Shown: piece after piece, positions 11,563 through 23,060 of the stretch
Position numbering within the stretch: position 1 is the stretch's first letter
Layout of the letters: every line of letters starts with the position of its first letter
NCBI GenBank assembly: GCA_033782935.1
Contig: JAWQEG010000005.1
Location: 62,001 to 126,000 of the forward strand
From: Petrolisthes cinctipes
Taxonomy: Eukaryota; Arthropoda; Malacostraca; Decapoda; Porcellanidae
Reading direction: 5' to 3'
DNA length: 64,000 bases
Program-made: the position numbers and the translations under genes
Notes under the pieces: generated by a model
The model's database searches: none
The model's input: only the letters and a program-made list of their open reading frames with translations
Told to the model about the DNA's origin: nothing

Positions 11563-13700
11563 CAGTCCCCAATTACCACAAAACGAAAGTTATTTTTTCC
11601 ATTTGCTTCCCTCATTCCCTAAATCTATGGAAAATTCTCCATGTTTGGCAACACTACTTGGGGAAATGATTTTTTTTTTTATATGCGACTGTAGGGGTAA
11701 ATTGAGGAGTAGCTGTTTGTTTCATCTCGGTAGAATTTTATATATTTATTAACTTAAGAATCTTGACATATAATTTATCCCTACAGGGATTATGACACGT
11801 TTGTCACAGGTACAGACTTCAGTGTAGAGAAGCCTATATAACTTATGACTAGTTCATCACACAGACACATCAACATGTACTCCATACATATAGGTTTATA
11901 AAGTTTGATATAATAATTATAGGCTAACTCAATAAGCCGTAGATGCGTTTACAAAATGTGAATGTACAATAATATCTAAAAAGAGGTTCATGTTACTATT
12001 ATTGGACATTATTCCTGCATGATTGATGTTATGTAAATCTGAACTGTATTGTATATCGGATGGGTGATGTGTAACTACTTTATGTACCCTTGTTGATTTC
12101 TTTATAGTATTGAGAGATTGTGTCCAGTTTTCTTTAGCTTCTCCCTTAAAGTTTCTTGGGCGGATCAAGCGAGGGAGTAGCTTAGGGAGGTAGCCTAGTT
12201 TAGTGTGTGTGTATGTGTTTTTTTTTTTTTTTCCCCACAAGCCAGTAAGAAGGCTTCACCCCTTTGTCAGTGTCAACCAGTTCCTTCATATATAACACTG
12301 TTTCTACCTTCCTTGGCCCCACTCTTTTCTTTGTCATATAGCTGCTCAATAAATGGAAAGTAAATCTTGGCGAAACTTCATTTTGTTTTTTTAGTTGGTA
12401 GATAACATTTATACGCTCGGTAGTTATGATATAATTTGTGTTTTAAGAACGTTAACTTATATAGAGATATTGTGGATGTACGGAGATCATAAATCAAACG
12501 TAATTCTAAAATTTAAACCATGTAGTTTCTACAAGAAATCGATAAAATTGAAGATATGTAACCTCACATATATTATAAAGTAATTTGTTGAAGATTTCAG
12601 TTTATAAAGTATTGAAGACGTCGATAAAATTAATTAAACACAATCACTATAATAATATACAGGGCAATGTTATATCCTACACATCCAAAGCGGCAGTACA
12701 GTTACGAGCGAGACATTTACAAAAAACCTCATTAACTTCATTTATATTAAAACCCTTACACTAACACGTAAGAAAAATGACCGATGACGTGCACTAGAGC
12801 CATCTTGCATACAAATTAGGTCATCTTTATAATAACGAAATTACCTTAGCTTTGACTTGTGCCATTAATTATGTATAGGGCAAATATTTCTTTAATTATA
12901 CCAGTTTCATATGAATTAAATATTTCTTTAATTAATTTAATGACAATAATCTCTTAGAAGCTTTGAACACAAGATGGCGACAGTATATGAGACGGTCTGT
13001 TCACATTAATTATTTCCAAGTTCCATGACGAGTAACTTATACAGTATTGTTCAACATAGAGTGTCAATGAATAGTTTACATCTGATAGTGACTAGTGGCA
13101 CTCATCCTCTGTTCAGAAATAAAAATAATTATATATATCACACAAAACAATTAAGGACGATGTAACACAATCCCTTTTAACGGTAAACACAGACCGGGAC
13201 AGACAATCCTCCATTTTGAGGTCATATTTTATGTTGAATGACCAGAGAGAAATATTGTAAACACATAAAAAATAAACAAACAAACATTTTCTGTGCATTT
13301 CTCGTATGAAACATTCTGACACCTCAAACAATTGATACTGAAAAAAAAACCACTTATTTATTCCCGGGGCTTCATTTACAGAACCATTTTCGTGTGTAAA
13401 GAAACAAATAATATAGGTGACGTTAATTAAAGTAGCCTATACCAAACCATTCTTTAATGAATATATTTATATTAGTATTTCTCCTCTGCTTTGTTCATTT
13501 ACTCTATTACTTGTTAATATTTGCTTATCCTTTAAAGACGATGGAATAAACTTATGGTTATGTTGGCTACTGAACCGGGTAAGGGGGTTGTTGGTGGCGG
13601 TGAGGAAGGTGTGGGGTTAGATCAAGAATATGAGACATTTATATCTTATAATAGACATTATTATCTTATTTTTGGGTTTAGATAGTGAGTGTTTGTACAG
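11563..13700. other. Non-coding stretch
   Basis: No exon or RNA gene was recognised. There are AT-rich tracts and a poly-T run at about 12220-12232. TTTATT at about 13352 could serve as a distant minus-strand poly(A) signal for the ankyrin/SOCS gene, which is speculative. Confidence 0.4.
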
Positions 13701-13719
13701 TCACGGTTAATAGTCTTGT

Positions 13720-13900
13720 CCTGTAACACCTTCGAATCAACCGGACTCGAAAAATTATGCGAAACTAGAGCTGTTGGTGTCTAATTGCTTCAAAGGGTTC
13801 ACTCAAGTCCTACAACACCTTCGAATCAACCGGACTCGAAAAATGATGCGACACTATAGATGGTGGTGTCTAATTGCTTCATAGGGTTCACTCAATTGGC
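13720..13900. repeat. Tandem duplication, period 89 bp, two copies
   Basis: ACACCTTCGAATCAACCGGA followed by CTCGAAAAAT starts at 13726 and again at 13815. Both copies continue through GGTGTCTAATTGCTTCA to GGGTTCACTCAA with few differences. Confidence 0.9.
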
Positions 13901-14018
13901 TCACTTTCATTCGTTATCTGAGGATCGACCGTTGTTGGGAAGTGAATGGTATATCCATTTTAATTTTAGACTACATGATTGGAAAAGTGAAGGGAGTCGC
14001 GTTATGTTGTACTGTACG

Positions 14019-14125
14019 TGGACTGGAAGGCGAACTATAAACAAAATAATAACGTTAATTAAAGTTGTATGTGGACTGGAGGGCGAACTATAAACAAAAT
14101 AATAACGTTAATAAAAAAAAAAAAA
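14019..14125. repeat. Tandem duplication, period 52 bp, with poly-A
   Basis: GTGGACTGGA(A/G)GGCGAACT followed by ATAAACAAAATAATAACG occurs at 14019 and 14071. The second copy runs into an A-tract. This lies just downstream of the ankyrin/SOCS gene. Confidence 0.9.
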
Positions 14126-14153
14126 AAAAAGTGTAAAAATCCCAGACAACTAA

Positions 14154-14679
14154 TTAAATGTGATGTTGGGGTAACGGCGGCGGTGGTACAATCTCAACCT
14201 GTTGCTGCTGGTGGCCGTGATTTGGCGGGAAAGCTGCGGCGGAAGACATGAGTCGCTCCAGCCGCAAGTATCTCAGTAGAGGCTGCGGCAACGGTAGGGA
14301 CTGGAGTAGCGGTCTTACATCGGTTTTACGACGAGTACGTAACGTGGTGTAAATTAGGGTACGGCAGAGACGCTTGAGAGGCTGTGGTGAGTTGGTTTCC
14401 TCCCGCAGCCAAGATAGTACTTCGTCATTTTCCCGCCAAGAGTGTGGTAGGTGTGGTTCGGTCATCCACTCGTACTGACGGAGTGGTGCGCCCGCCTCCA
14501 CCAGTAACCTGTAAAAATAATTATTGATTCAAGTTTTATAATTATTACACCTCCAACCAACAGCAACAACACTAATAATAAAAAGTTCATTGTCCTGTAT
14601 CATTCATTGCCTTTGTTGTGTGGCAGTAAAATATCTCTTATGTATTATTATTATTATTGGTATATTTATAGTAGTAGTT

Positions 14680-14742
<63 letters not shown>

Positions 14743-14783
14743 TTCTATTTTATTCCTGCTTCTTCTTCTTCTTCTTCTTCTTC

Positions 14784-14833
<50 letters not shown>

Positions 14834-15940
14834 TGAAGAAGTGTAAATCTATATGTTTCATGGCGTAGTAGAGTGGTGAGTGACCTTTGTAATCTTCCAG
14901 TCCCAGAGGTAGTCCCGCACCTACCAATTCTAACGCCATCTCTCGCCGACCCTGGTGGTGGAGGAAATAGGGGAGTGTAATTGGTGAAGGTGGTGGTGAT
15001 TAGGGGAGTGTAACTGGTGTAGGTGGTGGTGGGGGGGGGGAATAAGGGAATGTAACTGGTGGTGGTGATCGTAGTGAAGGTGTATAGGGGAGTGTAATTG
15101 GTGGTGAAGGTGGTGGTGATGATTAGGGGACTGTGGGACATAATGGGGGTGGAAAAGATGGATATTGTTGGTGGTGGTAGTGGTGGTGTAAGGATGGATA
15201 CAGGATTACGAAGGTGTTGGTGTTGAAAGGTTGGAATAAATTGTTGGTGGTGGTGGTGGTAGGATGGATATTGGTAGTGGTGGTGGTGGATGTTAAAATA
15301 ACCTTGGTTCATGGCTGTGGTGGGAAACGATGCCGCTAAATTTAGGCCATGAAGTTATATTAGCTTACATAAATAAATATTGATGGTTGATAAATGAAGT
15401 CGTGTAAATAAAAAGAAAAAAATATATATATAAACAAATAGATAAATAAATAACAGTACTAACACCAAGAAAACAAATTAAAACAAAACAAAAACAGACA
15501 GAAACGTCACAATTTCTACCCTGTATCCTAGGAACTGTACAGCAACGTTGAGTGGGTTTTCTGTGGCTCTGGTAAAGTCTATAGGGGCGCCGGCTCTGAG
15601 TAACATCCCGACGAAGTGCAGACGCTGTTCCTTGACGGCAAACCATAGTGGCGTCTGGTTGTAGAAGTCTTTAAGGTCCAATCTCGCTCCACGGTTTACC
15701 AATTCCTCAAAGATTTCCCGATGTCCTAACCTGCATGGTGGTGAAGATAAAAAGTGAGTGTGAGTTTAAAGTGGAGGTGTATGTAAATTCATTCATGCCC
15801 AAGCCATAATAAGGGATATATACGAAGATTGTCTGTGTGTGTCCTAACCTAACATCTTAGCTGAGATAATATGTGTGTGTGACCTAACATGACAGCTGAG
15901 AATATGTGTGTATGTGCGTGTCCTTACCTGATAGCTGAGA

Positions 15941-15976
<36 letters not shown>

Positions 15977-16830
15977 TAACCTGACAGCTGAGACGATGTG
16001 TGTGTGTCCTAACCTGACAGCTGAGATAATGTGTGTGTGTGTATGACTTAACCTGACAGCTGAGACGATGTGTGTGTGTCCTAACCTGATAGCTGAGACG
16101 ATGTGTGTGTGTGTGTGTGTGTGTGATCTAACCTGATAGCCGAGATAATGGGTGTTTCGAGACGGTCAAGATGGTCCCTACTCCTCCTGTTGAGTGGTGC
16201 ACCAGCTGATACAAGGATGGTGAGTGTAGTAAGATCTCCACGGTACACTGCCAACGAGAGTGCCGTGGTTCCCCTCACAGGTACACCAAGGTCAAGGTCA
16301 CCCTCAGCCAGACGACGCACGCCAGTCACGTCACCAGTTACGATGGCCTATACACGTCCAAAAAGTAAACAAAAAACAATATATTATTTATTAGTCCAAC
16401 GTATACATTTACTATTAGGTGATTTTTGTAACCTATTATGTGATTTGCTAACCTATTATGTGATTTGTTATCCTATTATGTGATTTGCTAACCTATTATG
16501 TGATTTACTAACCTATTATGTGATTTGGTAACCAATTATGTGATTTGCTAACCTATTATGTGATTTGCTAACCAATTGTGATTTTCTAACCAATTATGTG
16601 ATTTGCTAACCAATTATGTGATTTACTAACCAATTATGTGATTTACTAACCAATTATGTGATTTACTAACCAATTATGTGATTTGCTAACCGATTATCAT
16701 AAGGTGTATGTATGTTATATATGTGTGTGTGGTTGGTTACCTGATGTAGGTCGAGGATATGGGGTGGTCTGGTGGTGTGTTTGGGTGGTGTGGCCAGGAT
16801 GCCTCCCACTGTCACATTACACGTGATCAT
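14154..16830 (-). CDS. Ankyrin-repeat and SOCS-box (ASB-like) protein, five exons
   Basis: ASB proteins are substrate adaptors of Elongin B/C-Cullin-5 ubiquitin ligases. Minus-strand exons: 16830-16741, 16347-16133, 15730-15520, 14951-14833, 14508-14154. Phases agree and the product is 329 aa. Ankyrin-type segments seen: LHQAIVTGDVTGVRRLAEGD (about 28-47), TTALSLAVYRGDLTTLTILV then SAGAPLN (about 57-83), SAIRLGHREIFEELVNRGAR (from about 98), QTPLWFAVKEQRLHFVGMLL, RREMALELVGAGLP, and HSPLYYAMKHIDLHFFRLLV. A C-terminal SOCS box follows (about 253-300): SPQPLKRLCRTLIYTTL, then SLPLPQPLLRYLRLE, with the LPLP motif expected for Cul5 contact. The ATG at 16828-16830 is the first in frame after a stop. 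The exon 3 donor (AGG|GTAGAA) is weak. The ASB subtype is not resolved. Confidence 0.85.
14671..14830. repeat. Compound (GTA)n-(CTT)n-(ATT)n microsatellite in ASB-like intron 4
   Basis: (GTA)n spans 14671-14741, (CTT)n about 14758-14785 and (ATT)n about 14785-14830. The (ATT)n tract directly abuts the exon 4 splice donor (AG|GTAATAATAAT on the minus strand). Confidence 0.95.
15843..16140 (-). repeat. Minisatellite of duplicated 5' splice sites in ASB-like intron 2
   Basis: On the minus strand the exon 2 end reads TCGGCTATCAG|GTTAGATC at 16133. Downstream, a unit of the form TCTCAGCT(A/G)TCAG|GTTAGGAC plus a (CA)n spacer recurs, with intact CAG|GT at about 16086, 16053, 16015, 15981 and 15929, and two degenerate units near 15890 and 15855. 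The copy at about 15929 reads CAG|GTAAGGA, closer to the donor consensus than the true exon end. Confidence 0.88.
16413..16698. repeat. 20-bp minisatellite, about 14 copies, ASB-like intron 1
   Basis: The unit is approximately ACCTATTATGTGATTTGCTA, with ACCAATTATG variants in the second half. It fills most of the intron between exons 1 and 2 of the ASB-like gene. Confidence 0.93.
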
Positions 16831-16869
16831 TGGTGCAAGGACAGCTCTCACCCCCTCACGTCATAATAA

Positions 16870-17310
16870 TACTCTCCAACCAATCACATACAGGGTCTCT
16901 CAGCTTGTTGTTGTGTTGTGTGTGACGTCATTAAGTTATCAACCAATCACATACAGGGAGTCTCAGCTTGTTGTTGTGTTGTGTGTGACGTCATTAAGTT
17001 ATCAGCCAATCACATACAGGGTCTCTCAGCTTGTTGTTGTGTTGTGAAGATGGGTTGATGTGACGTCATTTAATTATCAATCAATCAATCACAGGGTCTC
17101 ATGGATTGGTGTGACGTCATTTAGTTATCAACCAATCACCATTATGAAAGTCTGAGGTAGCCACAATGTTGATTATGACGTCACTCAGACATCAGCTAAT
17201 CACGATCGTGCAGGTATTCAGTAGTCACGTGCTTTTCTATGACGTCATAATAATCAGTTCATCACGATCACAGGTCTCAGGTGTCACGTGATTCTCATCC
17301 AATCACAGCT
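16870..17310 (-). promoter_or_regulatory. CRE/CCAAT repeat array upstream of the ASB-like gene
   Basis: The palindromic CRE TGACGTCA occurs at 16923-16930, 16986-16993, 17061-17068, 17112-17119, 17176-17183 and 17240-17247, spaced 51-75 bp apart. CCAAT boxes occur at 16880-16884, 16943-16947, 17006-17010, 17132-17136 and 17299-17303. In several units the CRE is followed 12 bp later by CCAATCAC. Two CACGTG E-boxes lie at 17226-17231 and 17285-17290. The array sits directly upstream of the minus-strand start codon at 16830. CRE sites bind CREB/ATF and CCAAT boxes bind NF-Y; use as promoter here is inference from position. Confidence 0.75.
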
Positions 17311-17344
17311 GGCATCTCGGCAACAACCTGCATGAAAAGAAAAA

Positions 17345-17720
17345 AGGTACTGTTATGTGTTTAAAGAAATATATAAGAGTCACTATTATGTGTTAAAAAT
17401 AATATGTACGAGAAAATTACTATGTTAAAAAAAATATGTACGAGAGAGTCACTATTATGTGTTAAAAATTTTTTATGAGAGAGTTAGGCTACTATGTGTT
17501 AAAAAATATGTACGAGAGAGTTACTGTGTTAAAAAAAAACTAGATATATTTACGAGTCACTACTATGTTAAAAAAAAAAATATGTACGAGAGAGTTACTA
17601 TGTTAAAAAAAATATGTAGGAGAGAATTACTATGTTAAAAAAAAGTATGTACGAGTCACTAATATGTGTTAAAAAAATATGTACGAGAGATTCTATTAGC
17701 GTTAAAAGAAACATGTTCTG
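17345..17720. repeat. Degenerate minisatellite of about 35 bp
   Basis: Units of the form TATGTACGAGAGAGTTACTA followed by TGTTAAAAAA recur about ten times with variable A-tract length. This lies upstream of the CRE/CCAAT array and has no coding content. Confidence 0.85.
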
Positions 17721-17741
17721 TACGAGAGTTGCTATTTCGTG

Positions 17742-17904
17742 TTAAGGGGGGAAATACAGTAATACACCTTTGATACATTGATTCCTCCAAAATATGCCAG
17801 GAAACAGTACCAGATGAACAAAAGTAATGGTGGCCTGTTGCCTGGAATAATCTGGAGGTATCTATTGTTGCTCCAAATTTACCAACAGTGTACTATCCCC
17901 TTAA
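17742..17904. mobile_element. TTAA-ended palindromic MITE, copy A
   Basis: The copy begins TTAAGGGGGG and ends TATCCCCTTAA, 163 bp. Its arms carry the family core ATTCCTCCAAAATATGCCAG followed by GAAACAG and a diverged inverse of it. Other copies: 26067-26230, 32045-32221, 37470-37627, 39731-39897, 47705-47863, 47861-48010 and 49154-49314. Confidence 0.85.
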
Positions 17905-18614
17905 TAGAAATATGTATGTACTCATCCCTTGCCAATGCTAAGACATCACCTCGGACTACCGACACAAACTAAAGGTGGGAAAACTTACAACTTCATCGAG
18001 TTTTTACAGAAAATGCATGTGTTAGTCACCTCACGTCTCGAAATTAATGTTTACAATCAGATATACAGCATTTTTTCTTCTCGGCTGTTATATAATTGTG
18101 TGTTACTCATAATTAACCGTAACTTAGTGAGAATGAAGATTATAATCATACTATTGGAAAGAGTGTAATACATAAATGGTCACAAGGATTCTGTGCTTCT
18201 GTTGAATACATTTTTTTATATAATGTTTATTGTAAAAGGGTTGTGCAGTGTATGAATATGAGGAAGGTGATGTATGTGTATATAATAATTATGAAGCCGT
18301 GTGTGAAGCCTTGGCCACGTACGTACAGAACATACAGCATGACAAGGTGAGCGGTGTGGGTGAAAGTGTGCATAGGTTGTGAGGAGACAGTGGGGTTGGG
18401 GGGAGGGGGACTGTGGATGTGTAAGGTGAGGTGGGAGTGTGTGTAAGCAGAGAAGGTGACTGGGTGTCCGGTGGCGAGGTGAGCAGGGGAACCTCTCTTA
18501 TGTCTTCCTTCTTCACCTTACTTGTCTCTCTCTTCTTACCAGTCTTCTGATTCACCGTGTTTGTGTCTTTTTCTCTCCATGCACTCTCCTCTTTCACACC
18601 TGTTCTACAATGTT

Positions 18615-18688
<74 letters not shown>

Positions 18689-19225
18689 CCATGTTTGTGT
18701 CTCTCTCTACTCGCCTCTTCCATCTCTTCTTTCACACCTCTGATCCACTTCCCACCCACCCACACCATACCAGTCTCCTCAAAATACTCCTTTTACTTCT
18801 TCTACTCTTATTACAACATTCTATATTCCGAAGGCCTGTCACTCCACTTATCTAAATCCACCTTTCTCCACCAATTATTGCTCCACACACTCGACCAGTT
18901 GATTTTCCACTCATTCCACCTTTCTCCACCAATTAATCCTCAACTTATTCCACATTTCTCCACTACTATCTGCTCCCCTCACCACTTTCTTTTACTCAGT
19001 TCCCAGCCAAAGAAAGAACCCAGGTAGAATTATTATTTTCCCCGACCTGACTTTGCCCCAATAAACTCTACGGTCACACAACGCCAGACATCATTTATTT
19101 TTCCCAGCATTTGTCCTTCATCTACTGTACGGTCATTAGGCTAGTCCAACACATGATACACGCATTAGTTATTTATAGTTTAATGGGGGATCAACCCGTG
19201 TCATGTCTGTGTGCAAGCCGTGACA

Positions 19226-19274
<49 letters not shown>

Positions 19275-19293
19275 CAAAACCATAAAGTCAAAA

Positions 19294-19325
<32 letters not shown>

Positions 19326-19965
19326 AGAGTAAAACCAACAAGTCGATTCTCCGCATTGAAGGAATTCCGTGAAAACTCTTATATTTATGTTTTGTAATAT
19401 TTCTACCACCGACCGACCCTTGAGGTGTTATGATCTGTAGTGATTCGTCAGCTGTTACTCGAGTATTTTGTCACGCCGTTACTACAGAGTTAATTGTCTT
19501 GATATTTCCGAGGGGTCCCAGAATCCAATTAGGGGGGAAATATACAGGGAGGTGTTTGTTGGATTTCTCTTCCTTCCTTCATCTCTTAATCTCTCTAAGT
19601 ATTGGTAGAAGTAAGTGTGTAGTTTCCAAGAAAAATGAACAGTAGTAAAATAATAATAATAATTATAGTCACAAAAGTACAACAATATTACATCACTTTG
19701 GTAGATGTTTAAAGTTATATAAATTAATGGATCCTTATTACAAGTAGCCGATCGAACCAATCATGTTGTTCCTCTCGCCTCTATGATATTCCATAACAAA
19801 AAAATAAACGAACATATACAGACACACACACACGAGCAGGCGGAAATGGGTGTTGTGATGTAGGCAGGCAACACCCTCACGCAGCCTCTGCACATACACA
19901 CATACAGTACATACATAAAGCTGCACGAATGCTCTTATATTGGGCTGCATGCATTCAAGAACATC
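17905..19965. other. Non-coding stretch rich in simple repeats
   Basis: It holds (TC)n at 18618-18686, (GT)n at 19229-19270 and 19294-19321, and pyrimidine-rich tracts at 18470-19010. Reading frames here are translated microsatellites. No gene was recognised. Confidence 0.6.
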
Positions 19966-20061
19966 CGTGGTGTATACGATGGCGTGGTACTGGTACGACA
20001 ATGGCTCTATTGTTTTTCTATGGAGTCGTCGTACCGGTACCACGCTGTCGTATGCACCATG
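19966..20061 (+). ncRNA. Candidate pre-miRNA-like hairpin
   Basis: Bases 19968-19999 pair with 20028-20059 around a 28-nt loop. All 32 positions pair in the + strand RNA: 28 Watson-Crick and four G-U wobbles (19973, 19980, 19981 and 19991 with 20054, 20047, 20046 and 20036). Two more pairs extend the base of the stem to 19966-20061. On the minus strand those four positions would be A-C mismatches, so the fold favours + strand transcription. Length is in the usual range for a microRNA precursor. It could equally be a short foldback transposon remnant; no flanking duplication was seen. Confidence 0.45.
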
Positions 20062-22300
20062 AATGGGGAGACAAACAAGGAAATGGAAAGAAATATTCAC
20101 GGTACTTCATAGGCTGATGCGTGCACTATTGTTTTTATAAGAAGAATTAAGTCATAAGTGAAAATTTAAAGAGAAATATTACATCATAAATTTATATAGG
20201 TTGGTGTGTGTACTGTATAACAATAAGAAAATATATTGAAGTCTTGTGTCTGTTGTAGGAGGCTGTGTTAGGGGAGGTCTTGTAATTTGCATGGGGTTAT
20301 TTGATGTAGTTAATGAATAGCTTGGCGTCTTGTGATAATTATGTGGTGGGTTATAAACTGTACTGTGTTTGTTTATCGTCACAGTAGGTCGATAAACTAA
20401 TAACTCTCCTTTATCCAGACTTTCGTGCGTGCTTGGTTGACTGGTAATTGTCTGCAATGTGTTTGAACAACATGGTGTTATACGCATTGCAACAGATGGA
20501 TGTAATATTTTCAGAACTGTGTATTATGAAAGGTTGTTGTTTATGTTCAGTTGTTGCACTTTACTAGAATATGTCAAGTCTGTGGTACTAAACTGGTGAG
20601 TTGATGTGTTTATTGCTGGCCTTTACAACACAATAGGCTACTCTACCAGTTGTTGCTGTTGGGTGTTGTTGTGGGGGTTGAAAGGTACTTGACTGGCTTG
20701 CAAGATGTACTTTACACCATTACAAAACCCTCTCAAAGAAATGCAAGTTGAAGTTTCGTGGGTAGATTGCAGATTGATGTTGGAAAGTAGACAATGGAAA
20801 CAACGTCTTAACTAAATTTCTCATGAGTATTGCGTATTTCATGCAATCGTTAATTTTTTTTCGTGATTAATTTACTTACCCGTGAAATAATTATTCTGGT
20901 CGGTCAGAGATATCAACAACTAATAAAATGTTAGAGATATCGTGAAAAAAGAAACACGTTTTATTATTTAAACGCCACTCACTGAAGGCTACCACGCGAA
21001 AAGCAAAATTATAATACTATTTCCTTTGGTTCCGTCGATAGAAACTGTGATTTCAATATATTTATGCCCCGAAAAAAATTATATTCTGTTTCATTACCTG
21101 GTCACCTTCCCACTGCTGTGTTTATAAATACAAACAAGCGTGTGGGGTAAAGGCAGAGAATGATTTAGTGCAACCCTTCCGTATGACAGCCCGCGGGACA
21201 CTGATGTCTGAAGGTTATGTCACTTGAAGGGATACGAACATGTGGTGGTGTGCAGGAAGGGGGATGCTAAATACTACTTTATTATATTACACATCCAGGT
21301 TTTAGCATTAATTCTGTGTTACATGATATTGCATATGCATCATTCAGCTTTCGTTAGTGGTAGGAATGCATAACGTGTGCTTTATTTTGTAGTATTAATT
21401 TGTGGCGACGCAGTGTTGATAAACATGGTATAGTTGCCGGTAGCCACTTTTGCACTCAATTCCAGCAGGGTTTGTTTGGGTCCAGGTCAGGGAGTCTTTA
21501 AAGCTCCCTGTATATTCTTGGTCAATATCCAGCAATGCCTCACCAGCAGCTGATGTCTGCATGTGTAGGATATGAACTTGCTATTTGTGATCGAGTATAT
21601 AATAGTAATTTATGTGATGAAGCAGGTGGTAGTGGTAGTGGTGATGGTGAGAATAGTGAAGAGCCGAAGGCAGTACAGTATTGATTTCTACTAGGCTCCT
21701 TCCCCAACCTACCAGCCAATACAAGCGTTCCAGAACATTACCATTAATCGATAAGGCGAATTCCCTCGTCAAGGGGAGTCGTATACTGAGGCAAATGACG
21801 TGTGACTTTTGGGATCCCGTATATTGTTAACTTTAAAATGTCACCACACAGGTTTTTGGTTTGGGTTTCGCGTCCAAATACCCTGCTATCTTGTACAATA
21901 GGCTATGCTACTGTACTTCTTTGGAATAATAATGCATAATATATAAAAAGGAATGTAACCTCGGGGATTTCAGTGGTTCATACTAAATATATACCGAAGT
22001 TCATGAGGTGTGGTCAATGTTTGTTCGGGAGTGTACGCTATTTCTCACCTTTCCACTGTTATCTGGAATTCATTGTTCCTCATGAATGCCATAATTATAG
22101 TCCTCATTTTTCACAGACTGTTGTTTTTCTTCTCTTTGTTCTTTCTCTCCTTGTCGTCGTTTTTTTTTTCATTGTTTCTTTCTCATGTCGCATTATTTTA
22201 TTTTTTTCTTCTCCCTAGTTTACTTGTGTTTGATTATCAGTATTGGTATATATTAGTAAAAAAACATTTAATGGTTAGAACTTTTTTTTCGCGCCAAATC
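20062..22300. other. Non-coding stretch
   Basis: No exon, RNA gene or structured repeat was recognised. Short frames have no protein-like composition. Confidence 0.5.
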
Positions 22301-22320
22301 TGTATATTCTCATCCTAATA

Positions 22321-22346
22321 CTCTCTCTCTCTCTCTCTCTCTCTTC
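22321..22346. repeat. (CT)n microsatellite
   Basis: A pure CT dinucleotide run of about 12 units lies ahead of the pyrimidine-rich region. Confidence 0.95.
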
Positions 22347-22439
22347 ATCCATATCATTCCTCTCTAATTTCTTTCTGTATCCCCTACTCTTTTCTTTCTC
22401 TCCCTATCCCTCCATCGCATTTTTAGCTTTCCAGCATCT

Positions 22440-22560
22440 CGTCTCAGTTCTCCGGGTTCGAGCCTCGCCACTGCACTCCTATAATATTGTGTGGTCGAAA
22501 TGGCCTTCCAGTAACCACAGTGGGCTAGGCTATATGGTTTGTGTGGTGGCCTCGCTCGGG
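22440..22560 (+). mobile_element. Possible tRNA-derived SINE remnant
   Basis: GGGTTCGAGCCTC at about 22456-22468 fits the RNA polymerase III B box (GGTTCGANNCC) of tRNA-derived SINEs. No clear A box or full tRNA fold was found upstream, so only a remnant is proposed. Confidence 0.3.
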
Positions 22561-22599
22561 GGGGAATGTATGTGTATTATTATTATCACCATTTTATTT

Positions 22600-23060
22600 C
22601 CTTTTCGTGCTTCCTATTCCATCTTATTTATCATTCTCTTTCCCTTCTGTTTATTCCCTCTCCCTCTCTTCTATTATTTCCTATTTCTATTCTGTTTCTC
22701 CCTCTCCCTCTCCCATTATTCTCCTATTCCATCTCATTTATCATTCAACTGTTTATTCCCTCTCCCTCTCTTCTATTCCTTCCTATTTCTATTCTGTTTC
22801 TCCCTCTCACTCTCCCATTATTCTCCTATTCCATCTCATTTATCATTCTCCATCCCTTCTGTATGTTTATTCCCTCTCCCTCTCTTCTATTCCTTCCTAT
22901 TTCTATTTTGTTTCTCCCTTTCACTCTCCCTGTATTCTTCCCTTCCATTTATTCCCTCTCCCTCTCTTCTGTTCCTTCCTATTTCTATTCTGTTTCTCCC
23001 TCTCACTCTCCCATTATATTCTTCCCTCCCTTCTATTAACTCCCCTCACTTTCCTCCCCC
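22600..23060. repeat. Pyrimidine-rich minisatellite, about 100-bp unit, four to five copies
   Basis: The unit runs TTTATTCCCTCTCCCTCTCT, then TCTATTCCTTCCTATTTC, then TATTCTGTTTCTCCCTCTCA and CTCTCCCATTATTCTCCTAT. Long open frames across it are by-products of the stop-poor T/C composition. Confidence 0.9.

Noticed and set aside
14638..15312. 224-residue minus-strand frame
   Set aside because: It runs through GGT-rich intron, ankyrin exon 4 in the wrong frame and microsatellite; only the spliced ankyrin exon is real.
16413..16698. Possible CRISPR-like regular repeat array
   Set aside because: The 20-bp units abut with no unique spacers, and the context is a eukaryotic intron.
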